This document shows, one piece after another, positions 1 to 6,230 of a stretch of 57,511 nt of DNA. Below the pieces are notes generated by a model, which saw nothing but the letters and a program-made list of their open reading frames with translations, made no database searches and was not told where the DNA came from. The position numbers and the translations under genes are program-made. Source of the DNA: an uncultured bacterium (GTDB lineage Bacteria > Bacillota_I > Bacilli_A > Acholeplasmatales > Anaeroplasmataceae). The stretch spans positions 1 to 57,511 of the forward strand of contig CASEZJ010000001.1 in assembly GCA_949292525.1 (NCBI GenBank), written 5' to 3'. Every line of letters begins with the position of its first letter. Position 1 is the first letter of the stretch.

Positions 1-23
1 ATATTATTATGTCTAGTCATCAT
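1..23 (-). CDS. possible 5' end of an unidentified gene leaving the window
   Basis: On the minus strand a TATAAT-like box (53-48) is followed by a GGGTGA ribosome-site-like stretch and tandem ATG codons (23-21 and 20-18), reading MMTRHNN before the window ends. Only seven residues are visible, so no family can be named. The promoter-to-start arrangement is the only support, and the reading may be fortuitous. Confidence 0.3.
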
Positions 24-130
24 AAAAATCACCCTTTTTCTACACTTATATTATACCATTTTTGGCTTAATAAAGCCAGAATTAGTTTTCCACATATAAG
101 TGTGGACAAATATAAGCTTTGTTCTTAAAA

Positions 131-171
131 ACAAAAAAAGACTGTTAACAATTTTAGTTTTGTCAACAGTC
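131..171 (-). terminator. minus-strand intrinsic terminator of orphan antisense RNA
   Basis: GACTGTTAACA (140-150) pairs with TGTCAACAGTC (161-171) with one mismatch. On the minus strand the hairpin is followed by seven U residues (139-133). It lies downstream of the minus promoter at 290-263 and would end an RNA of roughly 120 nt. Confidence 0.65.
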
Positions 172-173
172 TG

Positions 174-208
174 AGGTTAGGAACTGTAATCCTAACCTTT
201 TCTTTTTT
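174..208 (+). terminator. plus-strand intrinsic terminator
   Basis: AGGTTAGGA (174-182) pairs perfectly with TCCTAACCT (190-198), followed by a T-rich run to 208. It points rightward and ends a plus-strand transcript whose gene is not visible in the first 170 bases. Confidence 0.7.
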
Positions 209-262
209 AACTAATTAGCAACTTAACACGCTAGAGACAAGCAAATAGCTTTCTCTACTTAA

Positions 263-290
263 ATTATACCTAATTAATATTTTTTGTCAA
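263..290 (-). promoter_or_regulatory. minus-strand promoter of orphan antisense RNA (copy A)
   Basis: TTGACA (minus, 290-285), 16-nt spacer, TATAAT (268-263). Downstream the RNA would start near 256 with a small hairpin (GCTTTCTC 255-248 against GAGACAAGC 234-242). The -10 region and start site closely resemble the minus promoter at 670-643, so the two are probably duplicates. Confidence 0.6.
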
Positions 291-313
291 TAACGATAAT
301 TTTATGATATAAT
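284..313 (+). promoter_or_regulatory. promoter of the small hydrophobic peptide mRNA
   Basis: TTGTCA (284-289), 18-nt spacer, TATAAT (308-313). It overlaps the -35 box of the minus promoter at 290-263 and drives rightward transcription into the leader peptide at 359 and the small peptide gene at 414. Confidence 0.6.
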
Positions 314-358
314 CAACGTGCTACTGATAAGTAGCTAGCTTAAATGGAGGTTAGAATA

Positions 359-397
359 ATGCAAACAATCATCTTTTGGAGGTTGGTTGCGTTATAG
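359..397 (+). CDS. 12-residue leader peptide upstream of the small toxin-like gene
   Basis: ATG at 359 opens MQTIIFWRLVAL and stops at TAG 395-397. It has its own ribosome site TGGAGG (345-350), eight bases before the ATG. A second TGGAGGTTGG (377-386) lies inside it and a third TGGAGG (403-408) serves the next gene. It ends 16 bases before the peptide at 414, which fits translational coupling or ribosome loading control. It is too short for a family assignment; expression is inferred only from the ribosome site and position. Confidence 0.4.
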   Translation: MQTIIFWRLVAL

Positions 398-413
398 AAT
401 TTTGGAGGCAATT

Positions 414-494
414 ATGGAATTAGCCTATCTATGTATTATATTTTTTATAATACTTGTGGTAGTCTATGGTCATAATGATAAAGATGACAAGTAG
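414..494 (+). CDS. 26-residue hydrophobic peptide, candidate type I toxin
   Basis: ATG 414 follows TGGAGG (403-408) at good spacing. The product MELAYLCIIFFIILVVVYGH plus the charged tail NDKDDK has one membrane segment (about residues 4-18) and a hydrophilic end. This is the layout of Fst/TxpA/holin-like type I toxins of Firmicutes, although no close sequence match is claimed. It lies between its own promoter (284-313) and a strong terminator (556-590). A minus-strand promoter at 670-643 would produce an RNA overlapping the mRNA 3' end, as RatA does with TxpA. It could instead be a harmless membrane micro-peptide. Confidence 0.5.
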   Translation: MELAYLCIIFFIILVVVYGHNDKDDK

Positions 495-544
495 TCATTT
501 ACTTCAAAAGAACCAAAAATAACAATATAACTTTCCCAACCTCC

Positions 545-636
545 ATAAAGCGAAGAAACAGCTAGGACGGCAATCCTAGCTGTTTTTGTTTGAACCTTTA
601 TAACTTCCAACCTCGAGAAAGATACTGGCTTTCTCT
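545..636 (-). ncRNA. candidate antisense RNA to the toxin-like mRNA 3' end
   Basis: A minus-strand promoter (670-643) predicts a start near 636. The transcript begins with a hairpin (CTTTCTC 629-635 against GAGAAAG 615-621) and runs into the shared hairpin at 585-556, giving an RNA of about 90 nt. It would be complementary to the last 40 or so bases of the toxin-like mRNA. Boundaries are inferred from promoter and hairpin positions only. Confidence 0.45.
556..590 (+). terminator. terminator of toxin-like mRNA, possibly bidirectional
   Basis: AAACAGCTAGGA (556-567) pairs perfectly over 12 bp with TCCTAGCTGTTT (574-585), loop CGGCAA, then a T-rich run. On the minus strand the same hairpin is followed by a weaker U-rich stretch, so it could also stop the antisense RNA starting near 636. 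Confidence 0.8.
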
Positions 637-642
637 ATCTAA

Positions 643-670
643 ATTATACATCAATTTACTTGATTGTCAA
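643..670 (-). promoter_or_regulatory. minus-strand promoter of candidate antisense RNA (copy B)
   Basis: TTGACA (670-665), 16-nt spacer, TATAAT (648-643), a near-consensus vegetative promoter pointing at the 3' end of the peptide transcript. The stretch from -10 to the start site is nearly identical to copy A at 263-256. Confidence 0.65.
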
Positions 671-786
671 TCATTAAAATTTGGCTATTTTGTTTATTTA
701 CATTCTAAAAAGTTAATTTTTCAGCTTAGCTAAGGCGTAATTTTAACTTGATAATTTCTAGATAGTCCTGCCAATATTGAAATTAT

Positions 787-812
787 AGCTCAGTCATGAG
801 CTTTTTTATTTT
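787..812 (+). terminator. intrinsic terminator with no visible gene upstream
   Basis: AGCTCA (787-792) and TGAGCT (797-802) form a 6-bp stem with loop GTCA, followed by a T-rich tract. The 591-786 interval before it has no supportable ORF. It may belong to a decayed gene or to a short untranslated RNA. Confidence 0.5.
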
Positions 813-818
813 ATGCGC

Positions 819-913
819 TTACTCAGAATAAGAAAAAATGTTAGTTTTTGTTAGTTGTTTCACTCATAGCTAAGCCAGTTTCTACTAATAATTTCTGAGT
901 AAAATCTGAGTAA
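819..913. repeat. three copies of a 9-bp repeat TCTGAGTAA
   Basis: TCTGAGTAA occurs at 894-902 and 905-913 as direct repeats 11 bp apart, about one helical turn, and in inverted form TTACTCAGA at 819-827. The rest of 814-990 shows no convincing gene start. The spacing is compatible with a protein-binding iteron, or with a degenerate coding remnant. Confidence 0.4.
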
Positions 914-990
914 GGCACATTCTAAAATCTAAATTATGTTTACAAATTAAGCCGATCTTAGATAATCTTGAACATTCTTTCATTGTTAAA

Positions 991-1254
991 TTGCCTTATC
1001 TTAACTTCTTTAAGGCTAATAACGATGTTAATGTCCGCAATGATGTCCTCAATCATGAAAACTTGTCAGATGAGGATAAAATTATCGAAGCAATCAGAAA
1101 ATCACCTAACATTAAACAATCAAAACTCGCTGAAATAATAGACAAATCGAATAAAACAGTTGCTAGAGTAATTGGAAACTCCTCAAGGATTAGAAGAGTC
1201 GGGTCCAATAGAACCGGCCATTAGGAAATCATAGAAAAGAAGAAAGAAGACTAA
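991..1254 (+). pseudogene. C-terminal remnant of an AlbA_2/divergent-AAA ATP-binding protein (COG2865-like)
   Basis: The readable part (from TTG 991) contains a winged-helix domain, IIEAIRKSPNIKQSKLAEII followed by RVIGNSSRIRRVGSNRTGH, as found at the C-terminus of AlbA_2/COG2865 regulator-like ATPases. Those proteins are normally 400-500 residues; only about 87 codons remain. The family motif normally continues G-[HY]-W, but here TAG (1222-1224) replaces the tryptophan codon, and in-frame coding (EIIEKKKED) continues to TAA 1252-1254. The 5' side has no start codon with a ribosome site. It is therefore a truncated gene with an added nonsense change. The domain assignment is from memory of the family. 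Confidence 0.6.
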
Positions 1255-1276
1255 ACGATATAACATGTTCATTCAC

Positions 1277-1307
1277 GCCTCACTGGAGAGATCTGGTGGG
1301 GCTTTTT
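1277..1307 (+). terminator. intrinsic terminator
   Basis: GCCTCAC (1277-1283) pairs with GTGGGGC (1296-1302) with one G-U pair, then TTTTT. It follows the helicase remnant and precedes the terminase fragment. Confidence 0.6.
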
Positions 1308-1327
1308 ATGTTGTTATCTAAAATTTT

Positions 1328-2153
1328 ATGAGAAAAACTATGTGGATAAAGAGCAATCCTAGCTTAGGTGAAATTAAGCAAGTTTCATACTTAGAAGATT
1401 TGATGAATAAATCTAAGAACGACTTAGCGAATAGGGTCACAATGCTATGCAAGGACTTTAATATCAAGCAGACCGAGGATGGATCATGGCTCAACTTCAA
1501 GGACATCGAAAACAAAGACACCTTCAAGATTGATGATTTGAGAGGAAGTTATGCAATAGGAGGAGTTGACCTTTCTTCAACGACCGATTTGACTGCTGCA
1601 GTTCTATACGTAGAGAAGCAGGGCAAGAAGTATCTGATATCCCATTTCTTCATGCCTAGCGACGTTCTAAAGGAAAGGATCCAAGAGGATAACGTCCCTT
1701 ATGACATCTGGGTAGAGAAGGGATACATCACTTTGACGGAAGGTTCTCAAAACGATTTCAGTTTGGTTACCCAGTGGTTCAGGTCGATGATTGATAAATA
1801 TGATATTCGTCCTTTATGGGTTGGTTATGATCCTTGGAACTCGCAGTATTGGGTCAAGGAAATGGAGGACATGGGGCTTCGAGATGGAAAAGATAAGGCA
1901 GGGAGTCTATACGCTTAGTGAACCTATGAAGCAGCTTGAGTCGGATCTAAGGAACCACGCACTCAACTATAACAACAACCCAATTATCAAGTGGTGCCTA
2001 GCCAATACCCAAGCCAAGGTTGACGTGAACGGGAACATCCAGCCATCGAAACTAAATTCAAGACTAAAAAGAATTGATGGGACTGTTGCGACTATCATTG
2101 CTTATGCGACTTTGACTAGGTATAAGCTGGATTATGAGGCAATGGTCAAATAA
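1328..2153 (+). pseudogene. phage terminase large subunit, C-terminal nuclease half, frameshifted
   Basis: Residues from 1328 read through NPSLGE and GGVDLSSTTDLTA to WVGYDPWNSQYWVKEMEDMG. The frame is then lost, and the +1 frame carries on with MEKIRQGVYTLSEPMKQLE, IIKWCLANT, and RRIDGT-like KRIDGTVATIIAYA to 2153. These are the order and motifs of the TerL nuclease domain. Removing one G from the GGGG run at 1873-1876 restores a continuous frame. The N-terminal ATPase half (about 250 residues with Walker motifs) is absent, so the gene is truncated as well as shifted. Base composition is higher in GC than the surroundings (27 of 60 G/C in 1561-1620). It is a prophage remnant; no other phage structural gene is seen. 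Confidence 0.85.
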
Positions 2154-2204
2154 TAGAAAATATCGAGGCTTTATGGTAAAATTTCAAGGAAAGTAGGTGA
2201 TTTG

Positions 2205-2831
2205 ATGATAGGACCAGACAAGAACAAAATACATCCAAACCCAAATGTCCCCAGCGTTTGTTTCATAAAGAATATCGTTAAGAATCCGAACATCATTATC
2301 GGGGATTATACCTATTACGATGACTCTGAAACCAACGGCGAGGATTTTGAGAAGCGTGTAACGCATCTTTATCCTTTTATCGGCGACAAACTGATAATTG
2401 GAAAGTTCTGCGCAATCGCCAAAGGAATCAAGTTCATCATGAACGGTGCGAACCATAGGATGAACGGCATCACGACTTATCCGTTCAATATCATGGGAAG
2501 CTGCTGGGAAAAGGCGACTCCTAAATTGGAGGACTTGCCTCTTAAAGGCGATACCATCATAGGAAATGACGTCTGGATTGGTGAGAACGTCACGATTCTT
2601 CCCGGAGTCCATATCGGGGATGGTGCGATAATCGGAGCGAACTCAGTTGTCGCAAAGGACATTGAGCCTTATTCGATCGCGGTAGGAAATCCATGCAAAG
2701 TGGTCAAGAAGAGATTTGACGATGAGACAATCAAAAGGCTGCTTAACCTCAAGTGGTGGGATTGGGACGAAGAGAAGATATTCGATAACCTTGAAGCACT
2801 TACCAATGGAAGCCTCGATTTAATCAAATAA
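2205..2831 (+). CDS. vat: Vat-family xenobiotic (streptogramin A/chloramphenicol-type) acetyltransferase
   Basis: A 208-residue hexapeptide-repeat (left-handed beta-helix) acetyltransferase. Vat/CatB hallmarks are visible: YPFIGDKLIIGKFCAIAKG, IMNGANHRM with the catalytic-type histidine, TYPFNIMG, GDTIIGNDVWIGENVTILPG, GDGAIIGANSVV, GNPCKVVKKRF and LKWWDWDEEKI. Family members transfer acetyl from acetyl-CoA to streptogramin A or related drugs; the substrate here cannot be read from sequence. Start ATG 2205 is chosen because AGGTGA lies just upstream; TTG 2202 is less likely. GC content is much higher than in neighbours (33 of 60 G/C in 2581-2640 against 17 of 60 in 3241-3300), which points to transfer together with the adjacent terminase fragment. 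Confidence 0.85.
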   Translation: MIGPDKNKIHPNPNVPSVCFIKNIVKNPNIIIGDYTYYDDSETNGEDFEKRVTHLYPFIGDKLIIGKFCAIAKGIKFIMNGANHRMNGITTYPFNIMGSCWEKATPKLEDLPLKGDTIIGNDVWIGENVTILPGVHIGDGAIIGANSVVAKDIEPYSIAVGNPCKVVKKRFDDETIKRLLNLKWWDWDEEKIFDNLEALTNGSLDLIK

Positions 2832-2852
2832 TATTATCCGTATTTTAATGTT

Positions 2853-2880
2853 AAGGGCTCATGATCGAGTCCTTTTCTTT
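2853..2880 (+). terminator. terminator after vat
   Basis: AAGGGCTC (2853-2860) pairs with GAGTCCTT (2867-2874) with one G-U pair, loop ATGATC, then TTCTTTT. Confidence 0.55.
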
Positions 2881-2949
2881 TGCTCGAATCTAGAAAAAGG
2901 AGGAGTTTCTGCGTGATTTTTAAATACATAACCGAAGCAACCGCTTATA

Positions 2950-3081
2950 TTGAATGTAGCTAAATGTGTCTTTCAAACATACGTTGAGGCTCTTAAGAAA
3001 GAAGGAAGCCCAAGTGGTAAGAAGAATCTACGTTTTATGCTTGAATGGAAAGAACATAAAATGAGTTTATTCGGTCAATAG
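2950..3081 (+). pseudogene. short C-terminal gene remnant of unknown family
   Basis: A reading frame of 43 residues (TTG 2950 to TAG 3079-3081) contains YVEALKKEGSPSGKKNLRFM and ends EHKMSLFGQ. It has no ribosome site at an acceptable distance and no ATG start, yet the amino-acid composition looks like real protein. It sits between the terminator after vat and the bcp promoter, in the strip where accessory DNA meets core genes. It is probably the tail of a deleted gene; the family is not recognised. Confidence 0.3.
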
Positions 3082-3105
3082 TTTTTGTTTATAAGGGTAT
3101 TTCAA

Positions 3106-3134
3106 TTGTTTTATCATTTAAAAAGAAGTATAAT
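3106..3134 (+). promoter_or_regulatory. promoter of bcp-ispD
   Basis: TTGTTT (3106-3111), 17-nt spacer, TATAAT (3129-3134), 51 bases before the bcp start. Confidence 0.6.
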
Positions 3135-3184
3135 GATGATAACGCTAGAACTAAAATTATTAAATATGAATCGAGGAAGATGAT

Positions 3185-3655
3185 ATGTTAAAATTGCAGG
3201 AAAAAGCACCAGACTTTACATTAAATAATCAAGATGGTAAAGCGATAACTTTAAGTGATTATCTAGGTAAAAAAGTAGTGTTATATTTTTACCCAAAGGA
3301 TAATACACCAGGTTGTACTAAGCAAGCTTGTGCATTTAAAACAGCATATGATGAATTTAAAAAACTTGGGGTTGAAGTGATAGGTATTAGTAAGGATAGC
3401 GTGAAATCACATTATAATTTTGCTCAAAAATATAGTTTACCATTCACTTTGCTAGCTGATCCTTTACATCAAGTGATCGAAGAATATGGGGCATGGCAAG
3501 AAAAAAAGTTATATGGAAAGTCATATATGGGAATAAATAGAATGACTTATATCATTGATGAGGAAGGAATAATTATTAAAGTAATGCCTAAAGTAAAACC
3601 GGATACTAATGCAGAAGAAATATTAGATTTTTTAGTTAATATGAGAGGTGTATAA
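3185..3655 (+). CDS. bcp: thioredoxin-dependent thiol peroxidase (Bcp/PrxQ peroxiredoxin)
   Basis: A 156-residue cytosolic peroxiredoxin that reduces hydrogen peroxide and organic hydroperoxides with electrons from thioredoxin. The active-site stretch [11 protein letters not shown] places the peroxidatic Cys at residue 44 and the resolving Cys five residues on at 49, the PrxQ pattern. The N-terminal [11 protein letters not shown] and the later [18 protein letters not shown] are standard. Length matches the family. ATG 3185 follows GAGGAAG. Its stop overlaps the ispD start by one base (TAATG), so the two are co-transcribed from the promoter at 3106-3134. Confidence 0.93.
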   Translation: MLKLQEKAPDFTLNNQDGKAITLSDYLGKKVVLYFYPKDNTPGCTKQACAFKTAYDEFKKLGVEVIGISKDSVKSHYNFAQKYSLPFTLLADPLHQVIEEYGAWQEKKLYGKSYMGINRMTYIIDEEGIIIKVMPKVKPDTNAEEILDFLVNMRGV

Positions 3656-4305
3656 TGCAGGCAATAATATGCATGGCTGGTAATTCAACCAGATTAAATA
3701 TTGGTGATAATAAGGCTTTTGTTTTATTGGGCAACATGCCTATGTTTATGCATTCTGTTAATAAACTTTTAAATTATGTAGATGTGATATATTTAAGTAT
3801 TAGGGAAGTTGATTTACCACGGATTGAACCTTATTTAAATGATAAAATAAAGTTTGTTTTAGGTGGAGAAAGTAGATCAGAAAGTGTATATAATGCAATG
3901 AAATTAATAGCATTAGAAGAGAAAGTGTTGATTCATGATGCGGCAAGGCCATTTCTATGTGAGGAAACATTGAAAAGAATTGTTGCTGAAAGTCCTAAAT
4001 ATGATGCAATTTTACCTTATCTACCTTTAAAATATACGCTATATCAAGCTGAACCATTAACGTATTTAAATAGAGAAAATTATATTATTGCTCAAACACC
4101 ACAAATGGTAAAAGTTGGTGATTTCATTAAGAGCTATGAACTTGCCTTAAAAGATAATTTTGCAGCAACAGATGATGTGTCTTTAGTTTTAAGATACAAT
4201 CCTAATATCAAAACATTAAAATTATTAGATGATGACAGTAATTTTAAAATTACTACTAAACATGATTTAGCTATAGCTAAGTCAATAATATTAAAAAATG
4301 ATTAA
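3655..4305 (+). CDS. ispD: 2-C-methyl-D-erythritol 4-phosphate cytidylyltransferase
   Basis: A 216-residue enzyme of the MEP isoprenoid pathway that couples CTP to methylerythritol phosphate. The nucleotide-binding start [15 protein letters not shown] with K20, the IHDAARP motif (residues 93-99), TPQ and FAATDDVSLV agree with IspD. The GxSTRM consensus appears as GNSTRL. It is translationally coupled to bcp through a one-base overlap. The later pathway enzyme Dxr is encoded at 36557 and UppS, which consumes the end product, at 34905. Confidence 0.92.
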   Translation: MQAIICMAGNSTRLNIGDNKAFVLLGNMPMFMHSVNKLLNYVDVIYLSIREVDLPRIEPYLNDKIKFVLGGESRSESVYNAMKLIALEEKVLIHDAARPFLCEETLKRIVAESPKYDAILPYLPLKYTLYQAEPLTYLNRENYIIAQTPQMVKVGDFIKSYELALKDNFAATDDVSLVLRYNPNIKTLKLLDDDSNFKITTKHDLAIAKSIILKND

Positions 4306-4332
4306 CATATCCTATATATAATTAAAAAAATG

Positions 4333-4361
4333 TTGCTATTAACAAACTAGTATGATAGAAT
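4333..4361 (+). promoter_or_regulatory. promoter of rpsB-tsf
   Basis: TTGCTA (4333-4338), 17-nt spacer, TAGAAT (4356-4361). Transcription would start near 4368, leaving a leader of about 57 to 108 bases depending on the rpsB start. Confidence 0.55.
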
Positions 4362-4424
4362 AACAAAGGCACAAAAACACATGCTTTTGGAGTTTGCCGT
4401 CGTGTGCAATTTTGTTGGAGGCAA
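4362..4424 (+). promoter_or_regulatory. candidate rpsB leader structure
   Basis: GGCACA (4368-4373) can pair with TGTGC (about 4404-4408), and the stem could extend with AACAAA against TTTTGTT if transcription begins early enough. The closed loop would place the structure directly before a GGAGG site. S2 represses its own mRNA through a leader in Escherichia coli; whether this leader works in the same way is inference. Confidence 0.3.
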
Positions 4425-4475
4425 ATGATGAAGAAGGCAGAGGAAAATAACAAAAATAAAATGGAGGAAAAGAAA

Positions 4476-5288
4476 ATGTCTGAAACAGTTGTTTCTATGA
4501 AACAATTATTAGAGTGTGGTGTTCATTTCGGCCACGCTACTCGTAGATGGAACCCTAAAATGCAAAAATACATCTACACTGCAAGAAATGGTATCTATAT
4601 TATAGATTTACAAAAAACTGCTAACGAAATTGAAAAAGCTTATGCTGCATTATTAGAAATATGCAAAGATGGCGGTAAAGTTTTATTCGTTGGTACTAAA
4701 AAGCAAGCTCAAGAAGCTGTAAAAGAAGAAGCTGAAAGATGTGGTATGCACTATGTTAACCAACGTTGGTTAGGTGGTACAATGACAAACTTTAAAACAA
4801 TTAGAAAAAGAATTCAAAAATTACAATCTTTATACAAGATGGAAGAAGATGGTACTTTTGAAGCTTTACCTAAGAAAGAAGTTATCGCTTTAAAGAAATT
4901 AAGAGATAAATTAGAAAAGAACTTAGGTGGTATTAAAGAAATGAAAAAAGTTCCTGAAGCTATTTTCATTATTGATCCACGTAAAGAATATAATGCTATA
5001 TTAGAAGCTCGTAAGTTAAATATACCTGTATTTGGTATTGTTGATACTAACTGTGATCCTGATTTAGTAGATTATGTAATTCCTGCTAATGATGATGCTA
5101 TTAGAGCTGTAAAATTAATCGTTGGTGTAATGGCTAATGCTGCTATTGAAGCTAATGGTGGTACAGTTGAAAAATTCAATGATGAAGAAGTAAACATGTC
5201 TGAAGAAATTTCTAAAGAAGAAGAAAAAGAAACAAAGGCTAAGGCACCACGTAAACCTAGAGCTAAAAAAGAAGTAAAGGAAGACTAA
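4476..5288 (+). CDS. rpsB: 30S ribosomal protein S2
   Basis: S2 binds between head and body of the small ribosomal subunit. [20 protein letters not shown] at the N-terminus and [19 protein letters not shown] are diagnostic. The chosen start ATG 4476 gives the usual [13 protein letters not shown] beginning and follows GGAGGA. An in-frame ATG pair at 4425/4428, itself behind GGAGG, would add 17 Lys/Glu/Asn-rich residues. The C-terminus carries a charged tail of about 40 residues ending in Lys/Ala/Pro-rich sequence, longer than in many S2 proteins. tsf starts one base after the stop. Confidence 0.97.
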   Translation: MSETVVSMKQLLECGVHFGHATRRWNPKMQKYIYTARNGIYIIDLQKTANEIEKAYAALLEICKDGGKVLFVGTKKQAQEAVKEEAERCGMHYVNQRWLGGTMTNFKTIRKRIQKLQSLYKMEEDGTFEALPKKEVIALKKLRDKLEKNLGGIKEMKKVPEAIFIIDPRKEYNAILEARKLNIPVFGIVDTNCDPDLVDYVIPANDDAIRAVKLIVGVMANAAIEANGGTVEKFNDEEVNMSEEISKEEEKETKAKAPRKPRAKKEVKED

Positions 5289-5289
5289 T

Positions 5290-6186
5290 ATGAATATTAC
5301 TGCACAAATGGTAAAACAATTACGTGATAAAACTGAAGCAGGTATGATGGATTGTAAAAAAGCTTTAGTTGAATCAGATGGCGATATGGAAAAAGCTGTT
5401 GTATGGCTTAGAGAAAGAGGTATTGCTAAAGCTGGTAAAAAAGCTGGTAGAGTTGCTGCTGAAGGTTTATGTAGCGTTGTAACAAATGGTAATAAAGCTG
5501 TTTTATATGAATTAAATAGTGAAACAGATTTTGTTGCTAAAAATGAAAAGTTCACAACTTTAGTAGAAAAAGTTGGCCAAGTAATTATTAATTCAAATGC
5601 TAATAATACTGAAGAAGCATTAAATATTAATGTTGATGGTCAAGATTTAAACACTGTTATTCTTGAAGCTTCAGGTGTAATCGGCGAAAAAATTAGTTTA
5701 CGTCGTGTAACTGTTGTTACTAAAGAAGATGGTGAATTATTTGGTACATATAAACATATGGGTGGTTCAATTGTTTCATGTGTAGTTTTAGCTAATGGTG
5801 ATGAAACTAAAGCTAAGGATATGGCTATGCATGTTGCTGCTCAAAGTCCACGCTATGTTGCAAAAGAAAATGTTCCTCAAGAAGAATTAGAAAAAGAAAG
5901 AGAAATAATTCTTCATCAAGCACTTAATGAAAATAAAGAATCTGCTAAACCAAAACCTGAACAAATTGTTATTGATAAAATAGTTCCAGGAAGATTAGAA
6001 AAAGAATTAAAAGAAATTTGTTTATTATCTCAACAATTTGTTAAAAACCCTGATGTTACTGTTGCTCAATATTTAGGTCAAGCAAGTGTTAAAACATTTG
6101 TGCGTCTAAAAGTTGGGGAAGGTATTGAAAAAGAAGTTGTAGATTTTGCTGCTGAAGTTGCAGCACAGGCTGGTTTAAATAAGTAA
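5290..6186 (+). CDS. tsf: translation elongation factor Ts
   Basis: EF-Ts (298 residues) exchanges GDP for GTP on EF-Tu. The N-terminal UBA-like domain contains LRDKTEAGMMDCKKAL, and the core shows NSETDFVAKNEKF, HVAAQSPRYV and VTVAQYLGQASV. Length and order are normal. It starts one base after rpsB, the usual two-gene operon, and is followed at once by a strong terminator (6191-6214). Confidence 0.97.
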   Translation: MNITAQMVKQLRDKTEAGMMDCKKALVESDGDMEKAVVWLRERGIAKAGKKAGRVAAEGLCSVVTNGNKAVLYELNSETDFVAKNEKFTTLVEKVGQVIINSNANNTEEALNINVDGQDLNTVILEASGVIGEKISLRRVTVVTKEDGELFGTYKHMGGSIVSCVVLANGDETKAKDMAMHVAAQSPRYVAKENVPQEELEKEREIILHQALNENKESAKPKPEQIVIDKIVPGRLEKELKEICLLSQQFVKNPDVTVAQYLGQASVKTFVRLKVGEGIEKEVVDFAAEVAAQAGLNK

Positions 6187-6190
6187 TTTA

Positions 6191-6214
6191 AAGGGCCTAA
6201 ATAGGCCCTTTTTT
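6191..6214 (+). terminator. terminator after tsf
   Basis: AAGGGCCT (6191-6198) pairs perfectly with AGGCCCTT (6203-6210), loop AAAT, then TTTT. The pyrH ribosome site follows 12 bases later, so pyrH is reached by read-through or by an unseen promoter. Confidence 0.85.
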
Positions 6215-6230
6215 ATAAAACGGAGGACTT

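Noticed and set aside
9-128. Plus-strand ORF of about 39 codons starting at ATG 9
   Set aside because: No ribosome site, no hydrophobic segment and no resemblance to the small toxin-like peptide opposite the second antisense copy.
4404-4475. Start of rpsB at the upstream-most in-frame codon (4404)
   Set aside because: Codons before 4425 overlap the leader and have no ribosome site. Starts at 4425 or 4476 have good sites and the latter fits the family.
5115-5555. Long minus-strand ORF opposite rpsB/tsf
   Set aside because: It overlaps two certain ribosomal/translation genes, and its Phe/Leu/Ser-rich product is the usual shadow of AT-rich coding DNA.
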